From positions 1 to 38,461 of the IMG/VR virus record IMGVR_UViG_3300044617_000542: a stretch of 38,461 bases of DNA, one strand, 5' to 3'. The position numbers were made by a program, and so were the translations under genes. Position 1 is the first letter of the stretch; each line of letters starts with the position of its first letter. Shown piece after piece: positions 1 through 6,476 of this stretch. Source of the stretch: a virus. Below the pieces are notes generated by a model. The model did not search any database. It saw only the letters and a list, made by a program, of their open reading frames with translations, and was not told the DNA's origin.

Positions 1-1160
1 CGGAAGCAGATAAAGTTAGAAAGATCATTGGAAAGAAAAAAGATGCTAAAGAGTTTGATGTTTTTAAAGATCAATTTGTTAAGGGTGCTTCGCAATACCT
101 TTCGCCAAATGATGCGTTAGATCTATGGCATGACTTTGAGGCTCACGCAGGGTACTCATTTAATAAGTCTCACGCAGTAGCATACTCAACACTATCTTAC
201 TGGACAGCATGGTTAAAGTATCATTATCCTCTTGAGTTTATGTTTGCGTTGCTTAAGAACGAAAAAGACAAGGACGGAAGAACTGAATACCTAATTGAGG
301 CAAAGCGTATGGGTATCCCTATTAAGCTTCCTCACCTTAACGATTCAGATATTGATTTTAAAATTGAGGGCAAGGGTATTAGGTTTGGATTGACTGGCAT
401 CAAGTATATATCTGACAAGATAGCTGAAAGATATATTGCAGGTCGTCCATTTGCATCATATAAGGATGTTGAAGAGTTTACATTTACAAAAGGTAACGGA
501 GTAAATAGCCGTGCACTACAGGCAATGAGATGTGTAGGAGCACTTACATTTCCAGATAATCCAGCTAATCCGCAGGAAGTAAAAGAGAATCTTTACGAGT
601 ACCTTAACCTTCCTGAGTTCAACACATCTATTCCACAACATTATTATGCTTACATTAATGATGTTGAAGAGTACGAAGAGACTGGATCATTTGTAATATT
701 AGGTATGGTAAAATCAATTAAACGAGGAACAGGATGGTCAAGAGTTGAAGTTTTGGACAAGACTGGCAGTGTTGGTATATTTGATGAAGAGTCTACGTCT
801 ATTGAGACTGGTCGCACTTATCTTATTCTTGCAAGTGACAATAGGATTGTATCTGCAGTACCTGCTGACGAGATAAAAGGATCTAAGAGTTCCTTGGTAA
901 AGTTTTTAAACTATAAGATGTTGCCATATAAAGAGGGTGAGCACTTTGTAGTTTCATTTAAACCAAGAGTAACAAAGGCTGGAAAGAAGATGGCATCTTT
1001 AGTAGTTGCTGATGCAGGAAGAGAGATGCACTCAATAGTTGTATTCCCAATGCAGTTTGCAAAAGCTTACATGAAGATTGAAGAAGGAAGCGTATATAAG
1101 TTTGATTTTGGAAAAACAAAGGATGGAACAATTACAATGAATGAGGTAGAAAGTGTTTGA
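1..1160 (+). CDS. dnaE: DNA polymerase III alpha subunit, C-terminal part (partial)
   Basis: The reading frame is open from the left edge (first full codon at base 3), so the gene is cut at its 5' end and about 386 residues remain. The segment around bases 162-250 encodes FNKSHAVAYSTLSYWTAWLK followed by HYPLEF, a hallmark of the helix-hairpin-helix/finger region of bacterial C-family polymerases. Beyond it, around bases 690-850 and 920-1100, the protein continues into an OB-fold-like beta-rich region as in DnaE. It would be the replicative polymerase of the phage, copying DNA with a clamp. The stop overlaps the GTG start of the MazG-like gene, so the two are probably translationally coupled. 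The internal ATG at 240 is only a methionine inside the protein, not the start. Identification is firm; the subfamily (DnaE1-like or a short phage form) cannot be told from the fragment. Confidence 0.93.
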   Translation, partial: EADKVRKIIGKKKDAKEFDVFKDQFVKGASQYLSPNDALDLWHDFEAHAGYSFNKSHAVAYSTLSYWTAWLKYHYPLEFMFALLKNEKDKDGRTEYLIEAKRMGIPIKLPHLNDSDIDFKIEGKGIRFGLTGIKYISDKIAERYIAGRPFASYKDVEEFTFTKGNGVNSRALQAMRCVGALTFPDNPANPQEVKENLYEYLNLPEFNTSIPQHYYAYINDVEEYEETGSFVILGMVKSIKRGTGWSRVEVLDKTGSVGIFDEESTSIETGRTYLILASDNRIVSAVPADEIKGSKSSLVKFLNYKMLPYKEGEHFVVSFKPRVTKAGKKMASLVVADAGREMHSIVVFPMQFAKAYMKIEEGSVYKFDFGKTKDGTITMNEVESV

Positions 1161-1470
1161 TAATCTAGCAGAACAAATTCACGCAAATGCAGTAGCAAAA
1201 GGATTTTGGGATCGCCCAGCAGATGAGATCTTTGTAACAAAACAAATGATGATGATAGTCTCTGAGGTTGTTGAGGCAATGGAAGCATTGAGAAAAGAAA
1301 TGGACCCAGACCAAATGTCAGATGAGTTTGCAGATATTATCATTCGCACCTTAGACTTGTATGCAGGTATGGTAAAGGCAGGGTATATGACAAAATCTTT
1401 AGACTCTGCAATCAAACAAAAGATGGACAAGAACTCTGATAGACCAAAGAAGCATGGGGTAAGATTCTGA
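1153..1470 (+). CDS. MazG-like nucleotide pyrophosphohydrolase
   Basis: A 105-residue protein starting at GTG 1153, inside the end of dnaE, with GAGGT as ribosome site. The central part has the all-alpha NTP-PPase pattern: EVVEAMEALRK (about residues 38-48) and DEFADIIIRTLD (about 56-67), supplying the E-x2-E and E-x2-D metal ligands of the MazG/dUTPase-like helical fold. Members hydrolyse (d)NTPs to monophosphate and pyrophosphate. Phage versions are thought to sanitise nucleotide pools or lower ppGpp; which applies here is unknown. Its position between polymerase and RecA supports a nucleotide-metabolism role in replication. The length is typical of single-domain phage MazG proteins. Its stop overlaps the next start (TGATG). 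Confidence 0.85.
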   Translation: MFDNLAEQIHANAVAKGFWDRPADEIFVTKQMMMIVSEVVEAMEALRKEMDPDQMSDEFADIIIRTLDLYAGMVKAGYMTKSLDSAIKQKMDKNSDRPKKHGVRF

Positions 1471-2483
1471 TGATGACAGTAGAAGAAGTATTGGCTCAGC
1501 TTAGTCCAAAGCTAAGAAAGACAGTCATGGCTGGAGATACAATTCCAGCAACACAGTATGCACAAACCCCTAGCTTTGGTTTAAACCGTGCACTTAATGG
1601 TGGACTTCCATATGGTCGTCAGGTATTGGTATGGGGCTCAAAGTCTTCTGCAAAGTCTTCTTTGTGCCTTCAGATGATAGGTCTAGCACAGAAAGAAGGA
1701 AAGATCTGTGCATGGATTGATGCTGAGATGTCATACGACAAGAAGTGGGCAGAAAGTCTTGGTGTTGACTCATCAAAGCTTATTGTTTCGCAGTGTCGCA
1801 CAATTAACGAGATGGTTGATGTTGGAACCAACTTAATGAATGCTGGAGTTGATATAATAGTTATTGACTCTATTACTTCTTTATTACCCGCAATTTATTT
1901 TGAAAAGGACTCAGATGAACTTAAGCAACTTGAAAATACGAAACAGATTGGCGCAGAGTCTAGAGACTTTAGCAACGCTTGGAAAATGCTTAACTACGCT
2001 AATAATAAAGTTAAGCCAACTATGCTGGTACTTATTAGCCAGTCTCGTAATAATATTAGTGCTATGTATACTAGCCAGCAGCCTACTGGTGGTCAGGCTA
2101 CTAAATTTTATTCTTCAACAGTCATTAAGCTTTTTTCATCAGAATCAGACAATCAAGCGATTAAAGGTAAGATTCATGTTGGAGATAAGCTCATTGAAGA
2201 AAAGATTGGTCGCAAGATTCGTTGGGAACTACAATTTTCTAAGACTTCTCCTGGCTTTCAGTCTGGCGAGTATGACTTTTATTTCAGGGGAGATAATGTT
2301 GGTATTGATAGCATTGGCGATCTTGTTGATACGGCTGAAATGATGGGAATTGTTGAGCGCACTGGTGCATGGTATGTGTTGCCAGATGGAACTAAAGTGC
2401 AGGGTAGAGAAGGTTTTGTCAATAGGGTTCGTGAAGACCTAGATCTACAAGATTCTATTAAGAATAAGATTTTAGATGTCTGA
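1470..2483 (+). CDS. recA: RecA/UvsX-like recombinase with unusual Walker A
   Basis: A 337-residue ATP-dependent strand-exchange protein that would form filaments on single-stranded DNA for repair and recombination-dependent replication. The core follows RecA closely: ALNGGLPYGRQVLVWG (41-56) leads into the P-loop, IDAE (83-86) carries the catalytic Glu equivalent, DIIVIDS (128-134) is Walker B, and TMLVLISQSRNNI lies in the L1/L2-proximal region. The P-loop reads GSKSSAKSS (56-64): the Gly normally before the Lys is Ala, while Lys62 is kept. T4 UvsX also departs from the canonical RecA motif at this site, so this may be a phage-lineage trait. ATG 1470 overlaps the upstream stop; a second in-frame ATG at 1473 is equally possible. 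It precedes two Holliday-junction-type nucleases and a Cas4-like exonuclease. Confidence 0.93.
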   Translation: MMTVEEVLAQLSPKLRKTVMAGDTIPATQYAQTPSFGLNRALNGGLPYGRQVLVWGSKSSAKSSLCLQMIGLAQKEGKICAWIDAEMSYDKKWAESLGVDSSKLIVSQCRTINEMVDVGTNLMNAGVDIIVIDSITSLLPAIYFEKDSDELKQLENTKQIGAESRDFSNAWKMLNYANNKVKPTMLVLISQSRNNISAMYTSQQPTGGQATKFYSSTVIKLFSSESDNQAIKGKIHVGDKLIEEKIGRKIRWELQFSKTSPGFQSGEYDFYFRGDNVGIDSIGDLVDTAEMMGIVERTGAWYVLPDGTKVQGREGFVNRVREDLDLQDSIKNKILDV

Positions 2484-2658
2484 AAAGTTTAAAGTATTTT
2501 CAGGAAAGTTTCCTTGTAAGACATGTGCAGAAGAAGTTACATCTGTAAGATTATGGAAAGAAAGTGCAGACCTGACATGGATGTGTTCTAACAAACACCT
2601 GTCAAGGGTACCAATTATTATGACAAGGAAAGACTTTGAGCGAAAGAGCGGAAAGTAA
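2476..2658 (+). CDS. Small putative zinc-binding protein
   Basis: A 60-residue protein starting at ATG 2476 inside the recA 3' end. It has one CxxC pair (PCKTC, residues 13-17) and a later Cys-x3-His (CSNKH, about residues 37-41), a plausible single zinc site. The tail is basic (RKDFERKSGK). I do not recognise a named family. The tight overlap with recA and with the resolvase-like gene places it in the recombination operon, where small zinc ribbons often assist DNA or protein binding. No catalytic motif is visible. Confidence 0.7.
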   Translation: MSEKFKVFSGKFPCKTCAEEVTSVRLWKESADLTWMCSNKHLSRVPIIMTRKDFERKSGK

Positions 2659-2926
2659 AAGAATAGGTGCTAAGCAGCACAAGAACTCAGGTCGCAACAC
2701 ACATAAAGGTGATGCAACCTGGAAAAACTTTACTGTTGACTTTAAGGAATGTTCTAAGTCTTTTACGTTGAACAAAGATGTTTGGGCTAAGGCAGTTACT
2801 GATGCAATCAGAAATGGTAACGACCCAGCGATACTTGTTGTGCTTGGTGAGGGTAACTCAAAAATAAGATTAATGATTACAGAGTTTGAACTAATAGAAC
2901 AAATAATAGGAGAAGAAAATGAGTGA
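2636..2926 (+). CDS. Putative Holliday junction resolvase-like nuclease (Hjr/PD-(D/E)XK type)
   Basis: A 96-residue protein starting at TTG 2636, chosen because AAGGAAAGA lies just upstream and no ATG fits. It opens with ESKRIGAKQHKNSGR (5-20), then KGD (24-26), then FTVDFKE (32-38) and KSFTL. This is the layout of small archaeal/phage Hjc-type nucleases: a Gly/Ser/Arg-rich loop, an Asp, then a D/E-x-K motif (here D35-x-K37). The expected role is cutting four-way junctions or branched replication intermediates. It overlaps genes on both sides and follows recA. The window also has a RuvC-like nuclease at 4302-4898, so there may be two junction-cleaving enzymes. Fold assignment is fairly secure; substrate is inferred. 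Confidence 0.68.
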   Translation: MSERAESKRIGAKQHKNSGRNTHKGDATWKNFTVDFKECSKSFTLNKDVWAKAVTDAIRNGNDPAILVVLGEGNSKIRLMITEFELIEQIIGEENE

Positions 2927-3221
2927 ACAAACAACAATAGAAATGGTAAATGGGCTATCTGAAATAGCTGATTATATGCAAGATGAAGAGTTAACACAGG
3001 CTCTTACATTTATTGCTAAGATCATTATTAAGCCAGATATCCCTCTAAACGTAGCAACTGTAGAGATAGTAAGGCTTCAGGCAATAGCAGCAAAGATGGC
3101 TTTTAAGGCTACTTGGATGGCTAATGTAGACAAAAACGATAGGGCAAAAAAGAACATTTATTACACGGCAGCAGAATCAATCAACAACTTGGTATCAGCA
3201 CTCAAATATATTATGCGCTAA
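2919..3221 (+). CDS. Conserved hypothetical protein in recombination operon
   Basis: A 100-residue, largely helical protein with no cysteines and no recognisable catalytic motif. GGAGAAGAAA immediately before ATG 2919 is a good ribosome site, and the start lies inside the end of the resolvase-like gene (8-base overlap). The C-terminal half is basic (KNDRAKKN) and may bind nucleic acid or a protein partner. I do not recognise the family. It is the last gene before the promoter at 3224-3232, so it probably ends the polymerase-RecA transcription unit. Confidence 0.75.
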   Translation: MSEQTTIEMVNGLSEIADYMQDEELTQALTFIAKIIIKPDIPLNVATVEIVRLQAIAAKMAFKATWMANVDKNDRAKKNIYYTAAESINNLVSALKYIMR

Positions 3222-3223
3222 CC

Positions 3224-3232
3224 TGGTATACT
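3224..3232 (+). promoter_or_regulatory. Extended -10 promoter (TGgTATACT) for the Cas4-like gene operon
   Basis: TGG followed by TATACT (3227-3232) lies 20 bases before ATG 3253. A start about seven bases downstream gives a leader of about 14 bases that still contains AAAGGA at 3242-3247. No good -35 box is visible. It matches the box seen before many other genes here. Confidence 0.6.
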
Positions 3233-3252
3233 TATATAAACAAAGGAATATA

Positions 3253-4038
3253 ATGACAAAGAATTTACTAAAGCAAATAATGATTAAAGAGGTTGAGACA
3301 CCAGCTCAGATTGATGCACAAGAGCTTGTAAAGGCTATTGAGGCTGGATATCTAGTTGGGCGTGAGCCTAAGCATACACAGAAGAAAACTTTTGGTCCAT
3401 CTACTATTGCCTACGGGCATGGAGAGTGTCCAAGATATTGGTACCTTGCATTTGAGGGAGCGGTATTTGAAGACAACTCTGATCCATACGCAGTAGCAAA
3501 TATGACTAATGGAACTCTTGCTCATGGAAGAATTGAGACAGCGTTTAAAAACTCTGGTATTTCAATTGATTCAGAGTTTAAGATTTTTAATGATGATCCT
3601 CCAATTTTTGGTTATGTAGATAACTTTATTAATTGGAAAGGTGAAGAGGTAGTTGTTGAAGTTAAGACTACTAACAATGAAGTGTTTGAGTATCGCAAGC
3701 GTACAGGTAAACCTAAGATGGGTCACGTTGTACAGATACTTATTTATATGAAGATTCTTAAGAAGGCAAAGGGTGTTCTTATTTATGAAAATAAAAATAA
3801 CCACGAACTTCTTGTTATTCCAGTTGAGGTAAATGATCATTACCGAAAGTGGATTGATGAAGCTTTTGAATGGATGAGGGTTGTTCGTAAGTCTTGGGAA
3901 GTTAAAGAACTTCCAACAAAGAATTATAGATCAAACTCTAAGGTTTGTAAAAACTGTCCAATTAAAAAGGCATGTGATGAAGCTGGAGTAGGTGTTGTGA
4001 AAATAGCATCTCTGGAGGAACTGAGTGAAGCTTTGTAG
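3253..4038 (+). CDS. Cas4-like PD-(D/E)XK exonuclease with iron-sulfur cluster motif
   Basis: A 261-residue RecB/Cas4-type nuclease. One cysteine lies near the N-terminus (C59 in GHGECPRYWYLA) and three near the C-terminus (C232, C235, C241 in KVCKNCPIKKAC): the Cas4/AddB arrangement that ligates a 4Fe-4S cluster. Between them are the nuclease ligands H91 (LAHGRIE), D123 (FGYVDN), E136-x-K138 (VEVKTT) and Q161/Y165 (QILIY). Family members degrade single- or double-stranded DNA ends, and in phages they probably prepare 3' tails for recombination. No cas1, cas2 or CRISPR array is present, so this is a phage recombination exonuclease. The stop overlaps the GTG start of the zinc-finger gene. Confidence 0.88.
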   Translation: MTKNLLKQIMIKEVETPAQIDAQELVKAIEAGYLVGREPKHTQKKTFGPSTIAYGHGECPRYWYLAFEGAVFEDNSDPYAVANMTNGTLAHGRIETAFKNSGISIDSEFKIFNDDPPIFGYVDNFINWKGEEVVVEVKTTNNEVFEYRKRTGKPKMGHVVQILIYMKILKKAKGVLIYENKNNHELLVIPVEVNDHYRKWIDEAFEWMRVVRKSWEVKELPTKNYRSNSKVCKNCPIKKACDEAGVGVVKIASLEELSEAL

Positions 4039-4315
4039 CAGATGTGACAATAGGTTTGATCCAAAGGTCAGTTATCAGATTTACTGCAGCCTTGAATGTC
4101 GTGACCTTGCTACAAAAGATAAGATTAAAGAAAGATATCAAGTAACTCGTAGACAAAAGAGGAAGGGGAAGGATCGTAGATGTTTAGGCGGATGCGATAC
4201 TTCTCTTTCTATCTACAATGATTCTGGATTTTGTGCAAACTGTAATGTAAGTAAAAAAGCAGTTGATAAAATGTTAAAAGAAATAAAGGGATTTATTGAG
4301 TATGAACAAGACTAA
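4025..4315 (+). CDS. Small double zinc-finger protein
   Basis: A 96-residue protein starting at GTG 4025 with GGAGGA upstream. It has two four-cysteine clusters: C4-x2-C7 with C21 and C25 (MKLCSRC and YCSLEC), and C53, C57 with C70, C73 (CLGGC and CANC). The link between them is very basic (YQVTRRQKRKGKDRR). The first cluster resembles the short zinc knuckles found in HNH-associated and phage DNA-binding proteins. DNA or RNA binding is likely; the exact role is unknown. It sits between the Cas4-like and RuvC-like nucleases and overlaps both. Confidence 0.72.
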   Translation: MKLCSRCDNRFDPKVSYQIYCSLECRDLATKDKIKERYQVTRRQKRKGKDRRCLGGCDTSLSIYNDSGFCANCNVSKKAVDKMLKEIKGFIEYEQD

Positions 4316-4898
4316 GTGGGGTGTTATAGTTATGCCTAAAAGAATTTGTGCAATTGATGCTAGCACTAATAGTCTTGCATTTTCAGTGTTTGACACAGTT
4401 ACAAAAAGCATAGTAACAGTGGGCAAGATTAACTTTGAAGGTAAGGATACTTATGAAAAGGTTATGGATGCAGGCAAAAAAGTAAAAGCTTTTTTTGATA
4501 TATACGGTGGCTTTGAAGCAATCATTATTGAGCACACAGTATTTATGAATAGCCCTAAGACTGCTGCAGACCTTGCCTTGGTTCAAGGAGCTATTCTTGG
4601 ATCAGCAGGACAAACTGGAACACAGATAATAGGAAAGGTTTCTCCAATTACATGGCAAAACTTTATTGGTAACAAAAAGATATCAAAAGAAGAGCAACTT
4701 ATGATTAGGTCTACGAACCCTGGAAAGTCTGTTTCTTGGTACAAGTCTTATGAAAGAAACCTTAGAAAAGAAAGAACAATAAGATTTATTAATACTATTT
4801 ATGATAGAACTATTAGCGACAATGATGTTGCAGATGCTTGCGGTATTGGGCATTGGGCTCTGTCTAACTGGAGTAAGGCAATTGGGGTTGACAAATAA
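4302..4898 (+). CDS. RuvC-like Holliday junction endonuclease
   Basis: About 198 residues with the RNase H-like acidic residues of RuvC: CAIDAST near the N-terminus (D19 from this start), IIIEHT (E77), and DNDVADACGIGHWAL near the C-terminus (D175, D178). Gly-rich helices between them (LVQGAILGSAG) match the family. RuvC-type enzymes make paired nicks in four-way junctions; phage forms also resolve branched DNA before packaging. Three starts are possible: TTG 4296, ATG 4302 and ATG 4332. I chose 4302 because AAAGGG lies at a fair distance, though 4332 places the catalytic strand at the usual position with GGGGTG upstream. The N-terminus overlaps the zinc-finger gene. Confidence 0.85.
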   Translation: MNKTKWGVIVMPKRICAIDASTNSLAFSVFDTVTKSIVTVGKINFEGKDTYEKVMDAGKKVKAFFDIYGGFEAIIIEHTVFMNSPKTAADLALVQGAILGSAGQTGTQIIGKVSPITWQNFIGNKKISKEEQLMIRSTNPGKSVSWYKSYERNLRKERTIRFINTIYDRTISDNDVADACGIGHWALSNWSKAIGVDK

Positions 4899-4902
4899 CA
4901 TC

Positions 4903-5058
4903 ATGCCTGGTAAACTATATACATCAGAAGTATGGCTAAAAAAACGATTTCTTATTGATAAGAAGTCACCAGAAGAAATTGCAAAAGAGTGTGGGGCAAG
5001 CGTAGAAACTATCTATGTTTATCTTGCTAAATTTGGACTAAGAAAGAGTAGGCGATGA
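4903..5058 (+). CDS. Small helix-turn-helix protein
   Basis: A 51-residue protein from ATG 4903. Its second half, SPEEIAKECGASVETIYVYL, is a clear helix-turn-helix: a helix with A-K-E, a turn at Gly-Ala-Ser, then a recognition helix. A basic tail ends it (GLRKSRR). A longer frame runs back to 4801 but would lie entirely over the RuvC-like gene, so the short start is preferred. It could be a DNA-binding regulator or a small recombination accessory protein. The stop overlaps the next ATG (ATGA). Confidence 0.6.
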   Translation: MPGKLYTSEVWLKKRFLIDKKSPEEIAKECGASVETIYVYLAKFGLRKSRR

Positions 5059-5189
5059 ATAAATTACAAAGAGTTGTTATTGGTCTTGGTGTTGCAGGAG
5101 CTGTTGGAATAACTTATGTCATAACAGCACTAAAGGGCATGCCAGAAGCATTTGATTGGGAAGATGACGAAGAGGAAAGTCATGAGTGA
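5055..5189 (+). CDS. 44-residue single-pass membrane peptide
   Basis: A short gene overlapping its neighbours by ATGA at the 5' end and ATGAGTGA at the 3' end, an arrangement that supports it being real. It encodes a short basic N-terminus (MNKLQR), one hydrophobic segment of about 20 residues (VVIGLGVAGAVGITYVIT) and a very acidic tail (DWEDDEEE). This predicts a small inner-membrane protein with the acidic end on one side. Function is unknown. Confidence 0.6.
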   Translation: MNKLQRVVIGLGVAGAVGITYVITALKGMPEAFDWEDDEEESHE

Positions 5190-5424
5190 TAATTTAAATA
5201 TTACGGTAGATCAGGTCAATCATCCACGTCACTATACAACAGACCCATCTGGTGTTGAGTGCATAGAGATTACTCGTCATCGTAACTTTAATATTGGAAA
5301 TGCATTTAAGTATCTTTGGCGTGCAGGAATTAAAGATGAGTCAAAGACTATACAAGATCTTGAGAAAGCAATTTTTTATATCAAAGATGAAATTAATAGA
5401 TTAGAAGGCAAGTATGTCAACTGA
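5182..5424 (+). CDS. DUF3310 family protein (phage nucleotide kinase-like)
   Basis: An 80-residue protein from ATG 5182 with GAGGAAAG upstream. The signature NHPRHYTTDPSGVECIEI followed by FNIGNAFKYLWRAG and a helix LEKAIFYIKDEI is the DUF3310 domain, widespread in phages; T7 gp1.7, a nucleotide kinase, belongs here. A role in dTMP/dGMP phosphorylation or nucleotide balance is therefore possible but not provable from the sequence. An upstream in-frame ATG (5152) lies over the preceding gene and is less likely. It sits between recombination and packaging genes. Confidence 0.82.
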   Translation: MSDNLNITVDQVNHPRHYTTDPSGVECIEITRHRNFNIGNAFKYLWRAGIKDESKTIQDLEKAIFYIKDEINRLEGKYVN

Positions 5425-5956
5425 AGAAGATCTTGTTAAGCATCTTGATATCATGAATGATGTTGTTGGCGAATATCTAAAGGGTAGTGATCCAACCACC
5501 ATATCTAAAGAGTTGTCAATCCCTAGAACACGAGTAGTTGCATATATTGATGAATGGAAAGAAAAAACATCTAATAATACAGCAATCCGTGCCCGTGCTA
5601 AGGATGCACTAGCTGGAGCAGATGCACACTACAGTAAGCTTATACTAAAGTCATATGAGGTTATTGATGAAGCATCAATGACAAACAACCTTAGTGCAAA
5701 GACTGCAGCAATTAAACTTGTAATGGATATTGAGTCTAAAAGAATTGATATGCTTCAAAAAGCTGGACTTCTTGAGAATAAAGAACTTGCAGAAGAGATG
5801 GTTGAGATTGAGCGTCGTCAAGAGGTGTTAGTTGGAATACTTAGAGACCTTGCTTCTTCTCATCCAGAGGTTAGAGATATTATTATGCAAAGACTGTCTA
5901 CTATTGCTAAAGAAGGACAGGTGTTGACAATAGTATCAGAGGTTGTTAATGAATGA
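5414..5956 (+). CDS. Putative terminase small subunit
   Basis: A 180-residue, mostly helical protein. Residues about 22-50 form a helix-turn-helix (LKGSDPTTISKELSIPRTRV), followed by a long helical region and a C-terminal segment rich in acidic and hydrophobic residues, the usual plan of small terminases (DNA-binding head plus oligomerisation helices). It lies two genes upstream of the large terminase in the same operon, separated only by a 2OG oxygenase gene. Small terminases bind the packaging site and regulate the motor. The role is inferred from fold and position; sequence alone would also allow a phage HTH regulator. Confidence 0.55.
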   Translation: MSTEEDLVKHLDIMNDVVGEYLKGSDPTTISKELSIPRTRVVAYIDEWKEKTSNNTAIRARAKDALAGADAHYSKLILKSYEVIDEASMTNNLSAKTAAIKLVMDIESKRIDMLQKAGLLENKELAEEMVEIERRQEVLVGILRDLASSHPEVRDIIMQRLSTIAKEGQVLTIVSEVVNE

Positions 5957-6476
5957 CAAAGATTTGTTTCTAGTTGAAACTATAGATGACATTGATTTAG
6001 AGGATATAGTTAAGTCTTATCCAAACTATGTTTGGCTAGAGTCACAAGCTGCTCACTCAAGATATAAGCATTTACCAAATGTAAAAAATACAGACATAAG
6101 AAATTGTTCTGCCACTAAAATTTCTAAAGATATTCAAAAAATTTTATTTGAAAAAATTGAACCAATTGTTTATGAATATGCTAAAAAAAACAAAATATCT
6201 TTTTTTTCTAGTGAGTATCAGCTGGTTAAATACACAGAAGGACAGTTTTTTATTGAGCATACAGACAGCACAGAAGAGTTTCCAAGAAAAATTTCAGCTT
6301 TGTTATATTTAAACGAAGATTATTTAGGTGGTGAAATAGTTTTTTCACAATTGAATATCTCTATCAAACCAACAAAAAACATGTTGGTTGTTTTTCCATC
6401 ATCAAGCAACTTCTCTCATTCAGCAGAGCCAGTAATTTCTGGAACTAAGTATGTAATAGTAGGGTTTTGGTCATGA
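5949..6476 (+). CDS. 2-oxoglutarate/Fe(II) oxygenase (prolyl 4-hydroxylase-like), copy 1
   Basis: A 175-residue double-stranded beta-helix oxygenase. From ATG 5949 the iron ligands are H104 and D106 (FFIEHTDS) and H157 (FSHSAEPV), with K167 (SGTKY) at the 2-oxoglutarate-binding position; LNEDYLGGEIVF is the typical P4H-fold strand pair. Such enzymes hydroxylate proteins, nucleobases or small molecules using 2-oxoglutarate and O2. Substrate unknown. It sits between the small and large terminase genes and overlaps both, so it is co-expressed with packaging functions. The start at 5949 overlaps the upstream stop; TTG 5943 is a weaker alternative. Three further copies are at 16871, 30088 and 36869. 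Confidence 0.85.
   Translation: MNDKDLFLVETIDDIDLEDIVKSYPNYVWLESQAAHSRYKHLPNVKNTDIRNCSATKISKDIQKILFEKIEPIVYEYAKKNKISFFSSEYQLVKYTEGQFFIEHTDSTEEFPRKISALLYLNEDYLGGEIVFSQLNISIKPTKNMLVVFPSSSNFSHSAEPVISGTKYVIVGFWS

Noticed and set aside
3253-4038. Cas4-like protein as part of a CRISPR system
   Set aside because: No Cas1, Cas2 or repeat array in the window; such nucleases are common in phage recombination modules.
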